Source of the DNA: VFBF01 sp964530695
GTDB taxonomy: Bacteria > Pseudomonadota > Alphaproteobacteria > Caulobacterales > Aquidulcibacteraceae
Direction: 5' to 3'
Length of the DNA: 58,108 nucleotides
Assembly (NCBI GenBank): GCA_964530695.1
Contig: CAZGYQ010000007.1
Coordinates: 1-58,108 of the forward strand
This document shows positions 7,846 to 17,085 of the stretch, in pieces. The notes beneath the pieces are model-generated. The model had not been told where the DNA came from and made no database searches. It saw only the letters and a list, made by a program, of their open reading frames with translations. A program made the position numbers and the translations under genes. The stretch's first letter is position 1; each line of letters opens with the position of its first letter.

Positions 7846-8723
7846 GTGCCGGACTCCGCCGCGGCGATCCCGCGATCGACCGCGCCGATCACGGCGTCCA
7901 CGCAACACGCGTTGAGAAAGTGATCGCCGCCGGGCGCGTCGATGAACTGTCCGCGCGGACCCGCCGCTTCGGCAAGCCTGCGCGCCGCGGCCTGCGTGAT
8001 GAACGTGTCGCGATCGCCGTGCAGCACGACCACCGGAATGGCGAGCGACGTCAGCGCCGCGCGCGCCGCCGGCAGCTGCGGCTTCTGCCGGTTGATCTCC
8101 GCGAGCGCATTCTTCATGTCGCGCGGCAGCGCCGGCTGCACGAGACTGCCGAGCGCGGCGAGTCGACGGATCGTCGGGCCGCGCTCGCCGAAGAACGCGC
8201 TCATCAGCACCAGCGCCTTGACCTTGTCGGGCCTGCGCGCCGCGAGCACCGTGGCGATCGGCCCGCCATAGCTCTGGCCGATGAGGATCACCTTCTGCCC
8301 GTCGTTGTCGCCAAGCATCGGCTCAAGCGCCTCGGCCTGCGCCTCGATGCTGGTGACGGCCGTTCGCGGCTCGCTTTCGGCGAAGCCCGGCCGGTCGGCG
8401 ACGATCATCTCGCGGTCCGGCCCGATCTTCGCCAGCGTCGGCGCCCAGTATTCCGACCACGACGGCGTGCCCGTCACCACCACGATGCGCCATGCGGCGG
8501 GTTTCTCACGCGGCGTCTCCAGCGCCGACAGCCGCCACGGCGTCGCCCCGCCGGCGGTGAACGCCGCGCGGCGCATCACATCGGTGGAGAAATCCTTCGA
8601 GGTGGGGAAGCGGTCGGCCTCCTTCTCCTTCTGGCTCGCCCCGGCGGAGCAGGCGGCGAGGAGGAGGAGGGCTGTGACAGGCGCGAGCCAGGGGCGCGCG
8701 GAAAAAGGTTTGGCGGCGCGCAT
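7842..8723 (-). CDS. Alpha/beta hydrolase lipoprotein
   Basis: A 293-residue predicted lipoprotein. The N-terminus has a positively charged start, a hydrophobic stretch and a lipobox (LAAC, Cys25), so it is probably anchored in the envelope. The nucleophile elbow GQSYGG carries the catalytic Ser. A late HGDRDTFI supplies the Asp and GGDHFLNAC the His. The start at 8723 gives the signal sequence; the longer open frame runs antisense through the S9 peptidase. It is coupled to the permease gene downstream. Its substrate is unknown (esterase or lipase-like). Confidence 0.85.
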   Translation of the reverse strand: MRAAKPFSARPWLAPVTALLLLAACSAGASQKEKEADRFPTSKDFSTDVMRRAAFTAGGATPWRLSALETPREKPAAWRIVVVTGTPSWSEYWAPTLAKIGPDREMIVADRPGFAESEPRTAVTSIEAQAEALEPMLGDNDGQKVILIGQSYGGPIATVLAARRPDKVKALVLMSAFFGERGPTIRRLAALGSLVQPALPRDMKNALAEINRQKPQLPAARAALTSLAIPVVVLHGDRDTFITQAAARRLAEAAGPRGQFIDAPGGDHFLNACCVDAVIGAVDRGIAAAESGT

Positions 8724-8873
8724 GGAGTCTGTCTGGCGATCCCTGTTTCGTATCCCGCAATGGCGTGGAAGCCGACGCGCCGTCAATGGTCGCGTCCGCG
8801 CGGTTGTTTGGGTGAACTGGGTCGTGCTAGGCCACCTTTCAAGCAAGACGACGGATCGGAGGGGGACACGACC

Positions 8874-10895
8874 ATGCTTGTGCGGCTCATCGGGAGCATT
8901 GCGCTCATTTTCGCCTTCGCCACGGCCAGCACGGCGCAGACCGGCGGCGCGCCCGCGCCAGCGCGGCCAACCCTGCAGCAGTTCGTGACGGACGCCTCTT
9001 TCCGCAGCCCGTCGCTCTCGCCGAACGGCCGCTACGTCGCCGGCGTCACGCAGGACGGCATGATCGATGAACTGGTGGTCATCGATCTTGAGACCAAGCA
9101 GGTCCAGGTCATCCAGCGCGCCAATGAGGCCGCGGGTGTCCAGCTCGACTGGGTCGACTGGAAGACTGACGACCTGCTGATCATCGGCACGCTGAATCGC
9201 ACGCTGCGGGTCGCCAGCCGCGAGGCCATCGGCAGCAATATCGGCAATGCTTCCGACGTCGATGAACTCTGGATTTCCCGCGTGCTCTCCAGTCCGCGCA
9301 CGGGCGGCGCGACGGTCGCCATGTTCAATGGCCAGGCGCGTCGCCTTGCGGTTTCCCACGCGCCAACGGATTTCATCAGCCGGCTCCCCAACGATCCGCA
9401 GCATGTCCTGTTGTCGGCTTACGGCCCCATGGGTCTCACGCTGTGGCGCGCGAACGTGAAGACCGGCGCCGTCGCGAAGGTGGAAGACGCCGGCTGGGAC
9501 ACAATCAGCTGGGTGACGGATGTGACCGGCGCGGCGGTGATGCGCTCCGAGGCGATGCCGCGCAATTCAGGCTACCGATATTTCCGTCGCGGTCCCGGCC
9601 AGCGGCAATGGACGCAGTTTCTCGAGGTGAGGAAAGCCGACGCGGGCAACGATAACGAGTTCGGCGTGTTCGCCGCGGCGCCCGAACCCGGCAAGATATT
9701 CGTTTCCGCGCGCTTGCCGGGCGGGGATCGTGCGGCGATGTACGCCTTCGACACCGCGACCGGCGCGTACGGCGCCCCGCTCCTGACGCACCCCGCGGCC
9801 GACATCTCAACAGCGATGATCGACCATACATCGCATACGCTGCTGGCCGCTTGCGCCGTGGTGCACCGTATCGAATGCGCGGCGAGCGACCCCGTCATCG
9901 CGCGGCATCTGCGCGCCATCGACCAGTTCTTCGGTCGCGTCGCCGTCGTCTCCGTGTTGCAGATGTCCGCGGACCAGAAGACGTGGCTGCTTGACGTCCA
10001 GGAGCCCGCGACGCCGGCCGCCTACTTCTTCTACAAGCGCGATGAAGCGCGGATCGAGCCGATCGTCGGCACGCGCGCTTCGCTTGCCGGCGCCAGGCTC
10101 GCATCGACGAAGGTCGTTTCGTACGCCGCGCGCGACGGGACCGCGCTGTGGGGCTATCTCACCAATGGCGCCGAGCCCGGCGAGCGCCCGAAGGCGCTGA
10201 TCGTAATGCCGCACGGCGGCCCCGAGTCGCGTGACTTTCCCGGCTTCAACGATTGGGCGCAATTCCTTGCGAGCCGCGGCTACGCGGTGTTCCAGCCCAA
10301 TTTCCGCGGCGGCGGCGGCTTCGGGCGCACGTTTGCGGAGGCCGGCTACCGGCAGTGGGGCAAACGCATGCAGGACGACATCACCGACGGCCTGAAGCAT
10401 CTCGTGGATAGCGGCGGCGCCGATCCCGCGCGGGTGTGCATCTTCGGCTGGTCCTATGGCGGCTACGCGGCGCTGGCGGGCGGTGCGCTGACGCCGGATC
10501 TCTACAAGTGCGTGATCTCCGGGGCGGGCCCATCGGACCTCCTCCGCATGCTGGAATTCGAGCGCGAAGAGGCGGGGCGCGGGTCGGCGGCCTACGCCTA
10601 CTGGAAGCGCGCCATCGGCGATCCCGGCGCCGATCGCGACGCCCTGATCGCGGTTTCGCCGCGCCGGATGGCGGCGCAGTTCAGGGCGCCGGTGCTTCTG
10701 CTGCACGGTCACGAGGACGAGGTCGTGCCGGTGGAGCAGTCCCGCATCATGAAGGCGGCGCTCGAAGCGGCCGGCAAGCCCGTCCGCCTCGTGGAGTTCG
10801 ACGAGGAGGGGCATTCGCTGATGCGCATCGCCAACATCGAAACGCGCTACAGGGAGCTTGAGACGTTTCTCGCGCAGCACCTGCCGCCGGACTGA
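8874..10895 (+). CDS. S9-family prolyl oligopeptidase-like peptidase, secreted
   Basis: A 673-residue serine peptidase with a signal peptide (LIGSIALIFAFATASTAQ), so it acts in the periplasm. The first part (about 30-400) has the beta-propeller-like repeats of S9 enzymes, e.g. RSPSLSPNGRYVAGV. The C-terminal alpha/beta hydrolase domain holds the triad Ser527 (GWSYGGYA), Asp615 (HGHEDEVVP) and His647 (DEEGHSL). ATG 8874 has GGAGGGGG upstream. It is divergent from the lipoprotein hydrolase, sharing a 150-base promoter region. It probably degrades peptides or acyl-peptides. Confidence 0.93.
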   Translation: MLVRLIGSIALIFAFATASTAQTGGAPAPARPTLQQFVTDASFRSPSLSPNGRYVAGVTQDGMIDELVVIDLETKQVQVIQRANEAAGVQLDWVDWKTDDLLIIGTLNRTLRVASREAIGSNIGNASDVDELWISRVLSSPRTGGATVAMFNGQARRLAVSHAPTDFISRLPNDPQHVLLSAYGPMGLTLWRANVKTGAVAKVEDAGWDTISWVTDVTGAAVMRSEAMPRNSGYRYFRRGPGQRQWTQFLEVRKADAGNDNEFGVFAAAPEPGKIFVSARLPGGDRAAMYAFDTATGAYGAPLLTHPAADISTAMIDHTSHTLLAACAVVHRIECAASDPVIARHLRAIDQFFGRVAVVSVLQMSADQKTWLLDVQEPATPAAYFFYKRDEARIEPIVGTRASLAGARLASTKVVSYAARDGTALWGYLTNGAEPGERPKALIVMPHGGPESRDFPGFNDWAQFLASRGYAVFQPNFRGGGGFGRTFAEAGYRQWGKRMQDDITDGLKHLVDSGGADPARVCIFGWSYGGYAALAGGALTPDLYKCVISGAGPSDLLRMLEFEREEAGRGSAAYAYWKRAIGDPGADRDALIAVSPRRMAAQFRAPVLLLHGHEDEVVPVEQSRIMKAALEAAGKPVRLVEFDEEGHSLMRIANIETRYRELETFLAQHLPPD

Positions 10896-10903
10896 ACGCA
10901 CAC

Positions 10904-11842
10904 CTAGTCGAACAGCTTCGACACGCTCTCTTCGTTGGCGATGCGGCGGATGGCTTCGCCCATGAGCGGGGCGACCGAGATGGTGCGGATCTTCTTTGAT
11001 TTCTGCACCGCGTCCGAGTGCAGGATCGAATCGGTGACCACCAGCTCGTCGAGCGCGGACTTGTCGACCCGGCCGGCCGCGCCGTTCGACAGGACGCCGT
11101 GCGCCACGTAGGCTGACACGCTCACCGCGCCGGCTTCCTTGAGCTTCTCGGCCGCGTTGCAGAGCGTGCCCGCGCTGTCGACGATGTCGTCGAACAGGAT
11201 GCAGCGACGGCCCTTCACATCGCCGATGATGTTCATGACCTCGCTCTCGCCGGCGCGCTCGCGGCGCTTGTCGACGATGGCGAGGTCGGCGCCGAAGCGG
11301 TTGGCCAGCGCGCGCGCGCGCACCACCCCGCCCACGTCTGGCGAGACGACCATCAGCTCCTTCGCGGCCGCGCCGAACACCGCCTTGATGTCCTTTTCCA
11401 TCACCGGGGTGCAGAAGAGGTTGTCGGTGGGGATGTCGAAGAAGCCCTGGATCTGCCCGGCGTGCAGCTCCATCGACAGCACCCGGTCGGCGCCCGCGGT
11501 GGTGATGAGGTTGGCCACGAGCTTGGCCGAGATCGGCGTGCGCCCGCCGACCTTGCGGTCCTGCCGGGCGTAGCCGAAGTAGGGCAGCACCGCCGTGATC
11601 CGCCGGGCGGACGCGCGCACCAGCGCGTCCATGCAGATCAGCAGTTCCATGAGGTTGTCGTTTGCGGGCGCGGAGGTCGACTGGATGACGAACACGTCCT
11701 GGCCGCGGACGTTTTCCTCGATGACCGCGAAGATCTCGCCGTCCTTGAACCGCTTCACGTCCGCCTTCGTCAGCGGCGCGTCGAGATAGTTGCAGATGGC
11801 GGCCGCCAGCGGCTGGTTCGCGTTCCCGCACATGATCTTCAT
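10904..11842 (-). CDS. prs: Ribose-phosphate pyrophosphokinase
   Basis: Makes PRPP from ribose-5-phosphate and ATP for nucleotide, histidine and tryptophan synthesis. Length (312) is standard. Signatures include the FKDGEIFAVIEENVRG flexible loop start, the ATP-binding YFGYARQDRK, the PRPP signature around CILFDDIVDSAGT and SMELHAGQIQGFFDIP. The stop is eight bases from the convergent S9 peptidase gene. Product certain. Confidence 0.98.
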   Translation of the reverse strand: MKIMCGNANQPLAAAICNYLDAPLTKADVKRFKDGEIFAVIEENVRGQDVFVIQSTSAPANDNLMELLICMDALVRASARRITAVLPYFGYARQDRKVGGRTPISAKLVANLITTAGADRVLSMELHAGQIQGFFDIPTDNLFCTPVMEKDIKAVFGAAAKELMVVSPDVGGVVRARALANRFGADLAIVDKRRERAGESEVMNIIGDVKGRRCILFDDIVDSAGTLCNAAEKLKEAGAVSVSAYVAHGVLSNGAAGRVDKSALDELVVTDSILHSDAVQKSKKIRTISVAPLMGEAIRRIANEESVSKLFD

Positions 11843-11998
11843 GGCATGGGCCTCCAGCCGTCTTCAGGTGATCCGTATGAGGACGGTCAGTAGCAGAGTC
11901 GCACGGGCGGGCAATGCCGTGTTGCGCCGCAGCCGCATGCCGCCGCTGGAGTGTGGCGGCGGGGACATAGGAGGCGGGGGAGATCCCCCGGGCCGGGG

Positions 11999-13876
11999 CT
12001 AGGCGACCAGCTTCAGGGCGCGATTGCCGCCCACCTTGAAGTGCGCCACCAGCGCCGAGAGCCGTTCGGCGTCCTTTGCGAGCATCGTGCTGGCGGCGGA
12101 GGACTGCTCGACCATGGCCGCGTTCTGCTGGGTGACCTGGTCCATCTGGTTCACCGCGCCGTTGATTTCCAGCAGCTCGCTCGACTGCTGGCGCGCCGCC
12201 GTCGCGATCTGCTCGATCAGGGCGGCGATGTCGGCGACGCTTTCCACGATGTCCGTCAGCGACCGCCCGGTCGCGTCGACGAGCTGGACGCCTTCATCGA
12301 CCTGTTCGGCGCTGGTGGAGATCAGCTGCTTGATCTGTTTGGCGGCCTCGGCCGACCGTTGCGCCAGCGCGCGCACTTCCTGGGCGACGACCGCAAAGCC
12401 GCGCCCGGCGTCGCCGGCGCGCGCCGCTTCCACCCCGGCGTTGAGCGCGAGCAGGTTGGTCTGGAACGCGATCTCGTCGATGACGGAGATGATCTGGGAA
12501 ATTTCACGCGCGGAGGTGTGGATCTTGTCCATCGCGGACACGGCCTTCACCACGACGCCGCCGCCGGTCTGCGCGAGGCCCCGCGCCTCCGCCATGCGCG
12601 TGCGCGCGTTGCCGGCGGCTTCGGACGCGGAGGTCACCGCCGTCGTCAGCTGCTGAAGCGTCGCGGCGGTTTCCTCGAGGCCCGCCGCCTGCTGCTCGGT
12701 GCGTCGCGCAAGGTCGTTGGTCGCGTGGCTGATTTCTCCGGAGCCGGAATGGATGCTGTCCACGCTCGCGTTGATCGTCCGGACGAGGGACTCCAGGGTC
12801 TCCATCGTCTGGTTGAAGTCGTTCCGCAGCGACTGGTACGCCAGCGGCAGGTCCTGGGTCAGGCGATAGTCGAGGTTTCCCGCGACAAGCGCGCTCAGGC
12901 CTTCGCCGAACGTGGCGACCACGAGCGCTTCGCTGCGTTCGAGCGCCTCGCATTCGGCGGCCACGCGCTCAGCTTCGGCCCTGGCCTTTTCCTCTTCCCG
13001 CTCTCTCTCGCCGCGGACGCGGTCGATCAGGCCTTGCCGGAACACGTTGAAGGCGCGCGCGAGATCGCCGATCTCGTCGGCGCGGCTGTCGCCGGCCAGC
13101 GTCTGGTTCATGTCTCCCTGGGCCAGACCGCGGATGGCGCCGGTCGCCTTATCGAGCGGCGCGAGAAGGTTGCGTCGCACGTAGACATAAAGGATTCCCC
13201 CGGCGGCGAGCATCGCCACCGTCGCCAGCGCTTCCAGCAAAAGAGTCAGGCGGTTCGTCGCCGCAAGACGCGTCTGGCTGTCGTGCTGTTCGGCGCGCGC
13301 GCTCTCGACCTCGTGGACCACCAGTTCATTGACCTTGTCGAGCGCGCCGACCAGCCGCAGGCTGGTGGCGTCGAATTCGCCCATGGTCCGGTTTCCCAAT
13401 GCGGGTCCGCCGGACACATACGCGCGCGCCATCCGTTGGCCGGTCGCGTAGTAGTTGGGGAAGGCGTCGCGAACGCTGTCGAGCGCGGCGACCACCTCCG
13501 GGGCGTTCAGGGAGACGGCGAGCGCGCGGGCGCGGGCGATGTCGCCGGGCAGCGCATCGGCGTATTCCGCAGCGGCGTCAAATCCGTCCGCGAGACCGTC
13601 GAGGCCGCGCGTCGCCGAAACGTCCGTCAGGAATTGCTGCACCTGGATGACATCCACGCGGATCGCATGTTGCGCCTGATCGAGCGCATGCGACGTCTCC
13701 AGTGAATCGAGGGCGTGACCGGTATCCGTCATGGACTGGGCGGTCATGCGCCACTGCATCACGGCGGTGCCGGCCAGGCACAGTGCGCCGAGGCCCGTCA
13801 GACCGACGAGCGACAGGCCGAGTTTTCGCGCCATGCGCCAGCGTGAGAGTCCGCCGTTGAAGCGATGCTCGATCAT
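11999..13876 (-). CDS. Methyl-accepting chemotaxis protein
   Basis: A 625-residue transmembrane chemoreceptor. There are two membrane segments (about 15-40 and 190-212, the latter LLEALATVAMLAAGGILYVYV) around a helical periplasmic sensor with DTGHALDSLETSHAL. A HAMP domain follows (LAPLDKATGAIRGLAQGDMN), then a second HAMP-like linker. The signalling hairpin tip is VIDEIAFQTNLLALNAGVEAARAGDAGRGFAVVA..., the site for CheA/CheW contact. No C-terminal CheR/CheB pentapeptide is visible, and the protein ends RALKLVA. The ligand is unknown. No chemotaxis partners are in the window. Confidence 0.95.
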   Translation of the reverse strand: MIEHRFNGGLSRWRMARKLGLSLVGLTGLGALCLAGTAVMQWRMTAQSMTDTGHALDSLETSHALDQAQHAIRVDVIQVQQFLTDVSATRGLDGLADGFDAAAEYADALPGDIARARALAVSLNAPEVVAALDSVRDAFPNYYATGQRMARAYVSGGPALGNRTMGEFDATSLRLVGALDKVNELVVHEVESARAEQHDSQTRLAATNRLTLLLEALATVAMLAAGGILYVYVRRNLLAPLDKATGAIRGLAQGDMNQTLAGDSRADEIGDLARAFNVFRQGLIDRVRGEREREEEKARAEAERVAAECEALERSEALVVATFGEGLSALVAGNLDYRLTQDLPLAYQSLRNDFNQTMETLESLVRTINASVDSIHSGSGEISHATNDLARRTEQQAAGLEETAATLQQLTTAVTSASEAAGNARTRMAEARGLAQTGGGVVVKAVSAMDKIHTSAREISQIISVIDEIAFQTNLLALNAGVEAARAGDAGRGFAVVAQEVRALAQRSAEAAKQIKQLISTSAEQVDEGVQLVDATGRSLTDIVESVADIAALIEQIATAARQQSSELLEINGAVNQMDQVTQQNAAMVEQSSAASTMLAKDAERLSALVAHFKVGGNRALKLVA

Positions 13877-14622
13877 CCGATGCGCTCCTTCACTGTCCGG
13901 GCCCGCTGCGCCGCGGGGCGGCAGGTGCGATCCTTGCTCCGGAGTCTTGCGCGGATCGGTCGATCTGATCGCGTTGAATTAGGGCGCCCATTGCACAGAT
14001 CTCCGCGTTGCTTCGTCCCGGAAGAACACTTCTGGTCCAGCGCCTTGATCCGCGAATTGCTTGCCAGATAACGCGAATATTACGCGATGCGCGCAATCAC
14101 ATGGAGACGCTGGTCGCAGAGTTTTTGCAGACACGCATGAAGCGAAACTTAATGCGTCGCTCACCACGACGCACACGACGCGCGAATTGCGATCGTCATC
14201 GACAAAGTTGAATTGCAATGAAGATACTTAGTGCGTTGTGCCTAGGCAAGTATCGCAATCGCAGACAATCAAACTTTGAAATCGTCAGCGAGCAGCGTTC
14301 CCTCGCCCGCGTGCGGGAGAGGGACAGCTTGAGCGAAGCGAAAGCAGGGTAAGGGAACAGTCTCTCAGGAAGAGACTCGTTCTGCACCAGCCCTCACCCG
14401 GTTGCTGCGCAACCACCCTCTCCCGCAAGCGGGCGAGGGTTGAAGGTGTGGGGCGGCGTGACGGCGTCATTACCAGCCGTGGACAAGCACGGCATTGCTC
14501 AGGCGTTGCGACAGCGCCCCGTCCCTCCGGCTTGGGACTGATAGGCCGGGTGCGAGGCCGCGAAGCGTGATGCTGGCGCGGACGATGGAGCGTGTCTGGA
14601 TCAAACACAGGAGGAACGTGAT
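13877..14622. other. Non-coding stretch upstream of the chemoreceptor gene
   Basis: No credible gene in about 750 bases. The first 340 bases are less GC-rich than the surroundings and probably contain the chemoreceptor promoter. A hairpin with arms GATACTT (14223-14229) and AAGTATC (14248-14254) lies within. The rest is the repeat at 14299-14440 and unrecognised sequence leading into the paired palindromes. Confidence 0.5.
14299..14440. repeat. Intergenic palindromic repeat, CCCTCTCCCG type
   Basis: Two hairpins, CCCTCGCCCGCGTGCGGGAG at 14300-14319 (followed by AGGG) and CCCTCTCCCGCAAGCGGGCG around 14417-14436, flank a 100-base centre that includes CCCTCACCCGGTTGC and a mirrored GCTGCGCAACC. 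This layout is common between genes in many alphaproteobacteria. Related to the element at 2954-3128 in arrangement, not in sequence. Confidence 0.6.
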
Positions 14623-14717
14623 GAGGACCGCGGGCCTACGGCCCGCAACCGATCGATGAAACCACGAAGACCGAACGTGAACGCAACACCGATGCGGGCC
14701 ATAGGCCCGCGGTCCTG
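14623..14717. repeat. Paired palindromic element, copy 1 (GGACCGC family)
   Basis: Left arm at 14623-14646: GAGGACC then the hairpin GCGGGCC-TAC-GGCCCGC. Right arm at 14694-14717: GCGGGCC-ATA-GGCCCGC then GGTCC. The arms are inverted, with the GGACC block outermost. The total span is 95 bases, nearly the same as the three other copies in this window. Confidence 0.8.
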
Positions 14718-14747
14718 CTCGCGGACGGTGGCGCGAAAGATCGTGAT

Positions 14748-14844
14748 GAGGACCGCGCACCTCCCGGTGCGCATGGGCGGAACAGGCAAGCGGAGAGGGT
14801 ACGCGAACCAAACACCGTATGCGCACCGGGCGGTGCGCGGTCCT
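14748..14844. repeat. Paired palindromic element, copy 2 (GGACCGC family)
   Basis: Same plan as copy 1, but with a different hairpin: GAGGACC then GCGCACC-TCCC-GGTGCGC (14748-14772), inverted as GCGCACC-GGGC-GGTGCGC then GGTCC (14821-14844). The outer GGACCGC block is kept while the hairpin sequence has changed on both arms together. Confidence 0.8.
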
Positions 14845-14910
14845 GCCCATCGACCCCGGAGCCCAGCCCCCCGGGTGACAATCCCCGGCCCGGCCACCTA
14901 TATCTCCGCC

Positions 14911-15996
14911 ATGACCCCCACCCAGAATTCCGGCCCCATCCCCGTCACCGTCCTCACCGGCTATCTCGGCGCCGGCAAGACGACCCTCCTGAACCGCATC
15001 CTCTCGGAGCCGCACGGCAAGAAGTACGCCGTCATCGTCAACGAGTTCGGCGAGATCGGCATCGACAACGACCTCGTCGTCGGCGCGGACGAGGAAGTCT
15101 TCGAGATGAACAACGGCTGCATCTGCTGCACTGTGCGCGGCGATCTCATCCGCATCATCGCCGGCCTGATGAAGCGCAAGGGGCGGTTCGACGCGATCAT
15201 CGTGGAGACGACGGGGCTCGCCGATCCCGCGCCCGTGGCGCAGACCTTCTTCGTCGACGAGGACGTGAAGGCGAAGTCTTCGCTCGATGGGGTCGTGACC
15301 GTCGTCGATGCCAAGCACCTGCCGCTGCGCCTGAAGGATTCGAAGGAAGCCGAGGAGCAGATCGCCTTCGCGGACGTCGTGCTCGTCAACAAGACCGATC
15401 TCGTTTCCGCGGCTGAACTCGCCGACGTGGAAGCCACGATCCGCCTCATCAATCCCTACGCGAAGCTGGTGCGCACGGAGCGCTGCAGCGTGCCGCTCGA
15501 CAAGGTGCTCGGGCTCGGCGCCTTCGATCTCGAGCGCGCGGTCTCCCTCGAGCCGGATTTTCTCAATCCCGCCCACGGCGAGGCCGGTCACGTCCACGAC
15601 GAGCACTGCGACCATGACCATGATCACGGGCATCATCACCACGACCACGATCACGGGCATCACCACGAACACGCCGCGCCGAGTTCGGTGCATGATGTGA
15701 CGGTGACGAGCGTCTCGCTTTCGAGCGAAAAGCCCCTCGACGACCGCAAGTTCTTCGCCTGGTACCAGACGCTTCTGGCGGAGCAGGGCGGCGACATCCT
15801 GCGCTCGAAGGGCATTCTCTCGTTCAAGGACGAGGACCGCCGCTATGTCGTGCAGGCGGTGCACATGATGGCCGACGGCGATCACCAGAAGCCGTGGCGC
15901 GCGGACGAGAAACGGCTGAGCCGCCTCGTCTTCATCGGCCGCAACCTCGACCGCGCGGCGCTGGAAAAGGACTTCCAGTCCTGCGTGGCGGCGTGA
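14911..15996 (+). CDS. CobW/COG0523 GTPase, metallochaperone type
   Basis: A 361-residue G3E-family GTPase. G1 motif GYLGAGKTTLLN is near residue 18. The metal-binding motif CICC follows in NNGCICCTVRGD, then VVETTGLADP (G3 region) and NKTDL (G4, base specificity). A very His-rich stretch (about 230-255) with Asp/His pairs follows, then the C-terminal CobW domain. Proteins of this plan deliver Zn or another divalent metal to a client enzyme. The start at 14911 gives the family N-terminus; the frame is open upstream through the repeats. Its TGA overlaps the WD40 gene start (GTGA). Which metal and which client are not shown. Confidence 0.93.
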   Translation: MTPTQNSGPIPVTVLTGYLGAGKTTLLNRILSEPHGKKYAVIVNEFGEIGIDNDLVVGADEEVFEMNNGCICCTVRGDLIRIIAGLMKRKGRFDAIIVETTGLADPAPVAQTFFVDEDVKAKSSLDGVVTVVDAKHLPLRLKDSKEAEEQIAFADVVLVNKTDLVSAAELADVEATIRLINPYAKLVRTERCSVPLDKVLGLGAFDLERAVSLEPDFLNPAHGEAGHVHDEHCDHDHDHGHHHHDHDHGHHHEHAAPSSVHDVTVTSVSLSSEKPLDDRKFFAWYQTLLAEQGGDILRSKGILSFKDEDRRYVVQAVHMMADGDHQKPWRADEKRLSRLVFIGRNLDRAALEKDFQSCVAA

Positions 15997-17012
15997 GCCC
16001 GGTTCCTCTCGTCGACGCCATCGGCCGCACGTTCGAGATGGGCGAGACCATCGTCGGCGTGCGCTGGATCGGCGATGTGGCGGTGTTCGCAGCCGGGGAC
16101 GGGGTTGTGGCGGGCCATACGCTTGGCGAAGAAGTCTGGCGCCGCGAGGGTGTCCACGACGGCGCGCTGCTCGCCACATGCGCGGGCCTCGGCGACGGCG
16201 TGCTGACTTCTGGCGATGACGGGCGCGTGGCGTCGGTGGGCGCCGACGGCGAGGTGAAGACGCTCGCGAGTTTCAAGGGCGCTTGGATCGAAGCGATCGC
16301 GGCGAGCCGCAGTGCGAAGCTCATCGCCGCCTCGCTCGGCAAGGAGGTCGCGATCCTCTCGCCCGATGGCGCTGAAAAGCATCGCTTCGCGCACGACGCG
16401 ACGGTGAGCGGCGTCGCCTTCGAGCCGAACGGCAGGCGCATCGCCGCCGCGCACTATAATGGTGTGACCATTTCCTGGGCTGGTTCGCCCGAGAGCCGGC
16501 GCAAGACGCTCGCCTGGAAGGGCGCACATCTCTCCGTGATCTGGACGGCGGACGCGAAGTTCCTCGTCACCACCATGCAGGAGCAGGCGCTCCACGGCTG
16601 GCGGCTGCAGGACGGCCAGCACTTCCGCATGGCGGGCTATCCGGCGAAGATCCGCAGCGTCTCCTTCACCTCAGACAACAAGTGGCTGGCTACCGCCGGC
16701 GCGCAGGAGGTGGTGCTGTGGCCCTTCCAGGGCGCCAACGGCCCGATCAACCAGAGCGCGAATGTGGCCGGCGAACTCGGCGCGCCTTGCACGGCGGTGG
16801 CGTGCCACCCGAGCCGCGCGGTGCTCGTCGCAGGCGGCCTCGACGGCGAGGTGGCGCTGATGCCGCTGGGAGGGGGAAAGCCGCTGCTGGTGCAGGCGCC
16901 CGACGGCGTGCAGACCACCACGCTCGCCTGGTCGGCGGACGGCAAGCGCCTCGCCATCGGTTCGGAGAGCGGCCGCGCCAGCGTCTGCGATTTCAGCGAA
17001 GCGCTGGGCTAG
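15993..17012 (+). CDS. WD40-repeat protein coupled to the CobW gene
   Basis: A 339-residue beta-propeller with at least six WD40-like blades. Examples are VLTSGDDGRVASVG, AHDATVSGVAFEPNGRRIAAAHYNGVTISW, WLATAGAQEVVLWPF, AVACHPSRAVLVAGGLDGEVALM and TLAWSADGKRLAIGSESGRASVCDF. No signal peptide, so cytoplasmic. The start is GTG 15993, overlapping the CobW stop by four bases; an ATG at 16038 is the fallback. Tight coupling suggests it works with the GTPase, perhaps as a scaffold or client-recognition factor. That role is inference. Confidence 0.88.
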   Translation: MSPVPLVDAIGRTFEMGETIVGVRWIGDVAVFAAGDGVVAGHTLGEEVWRREGVHDGALLATCAGLGDGVLTSGDDGRVASVGADGEVKTLASFKGAWIEAIAASRSAKLIAASLGKEVAILSPDGAEKHRFAHDATVSGVAFEPNGRRIAAAHYNGVTISWAGSPESRRKTLAWKGAHLSVIWTADAKFLVTTMQEQALHGWRLQDGQHFRMAGYPAKIRSVSFTSDNKWLATAGAQEVVLWPFQGANGPINQSANVAGELGAPCTAVACHPSRAVLVAGGLDGEVALMPLGGGKPLLVQAPDGVQTTTLAWSADGKRLAIGSESGRASVCDFSEALG

Positions 17013-17038
17013 AACGAGTCGGCGCCTCAAACGAAGAA

Positions 17039-17058
17039 GGGGAGCCTCTCGGCTCCCC
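17039..17058. terminator. Bidirectional terminator-like hairpin
   Basis: GGGGAGCC-TCTC-GGCTCCCC, an 8-bp perfect stem with a 4-base loop, in the 73-base gap between convergent genes (WD40, plus; TonB receptor, minus). A short T-containing tract follows on each strand. Confidence 0.6.
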
Positions 17059-17085
17059 TCCCATCGTTCTGGCTGTGCCCGACTT

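Noticed and set aside
14623..14844. Paired palindromes as a CRISPR array
   Set aside because: Repeats are inverted and only partly alike, spacing is not array-like, and no cas genes are nearby.
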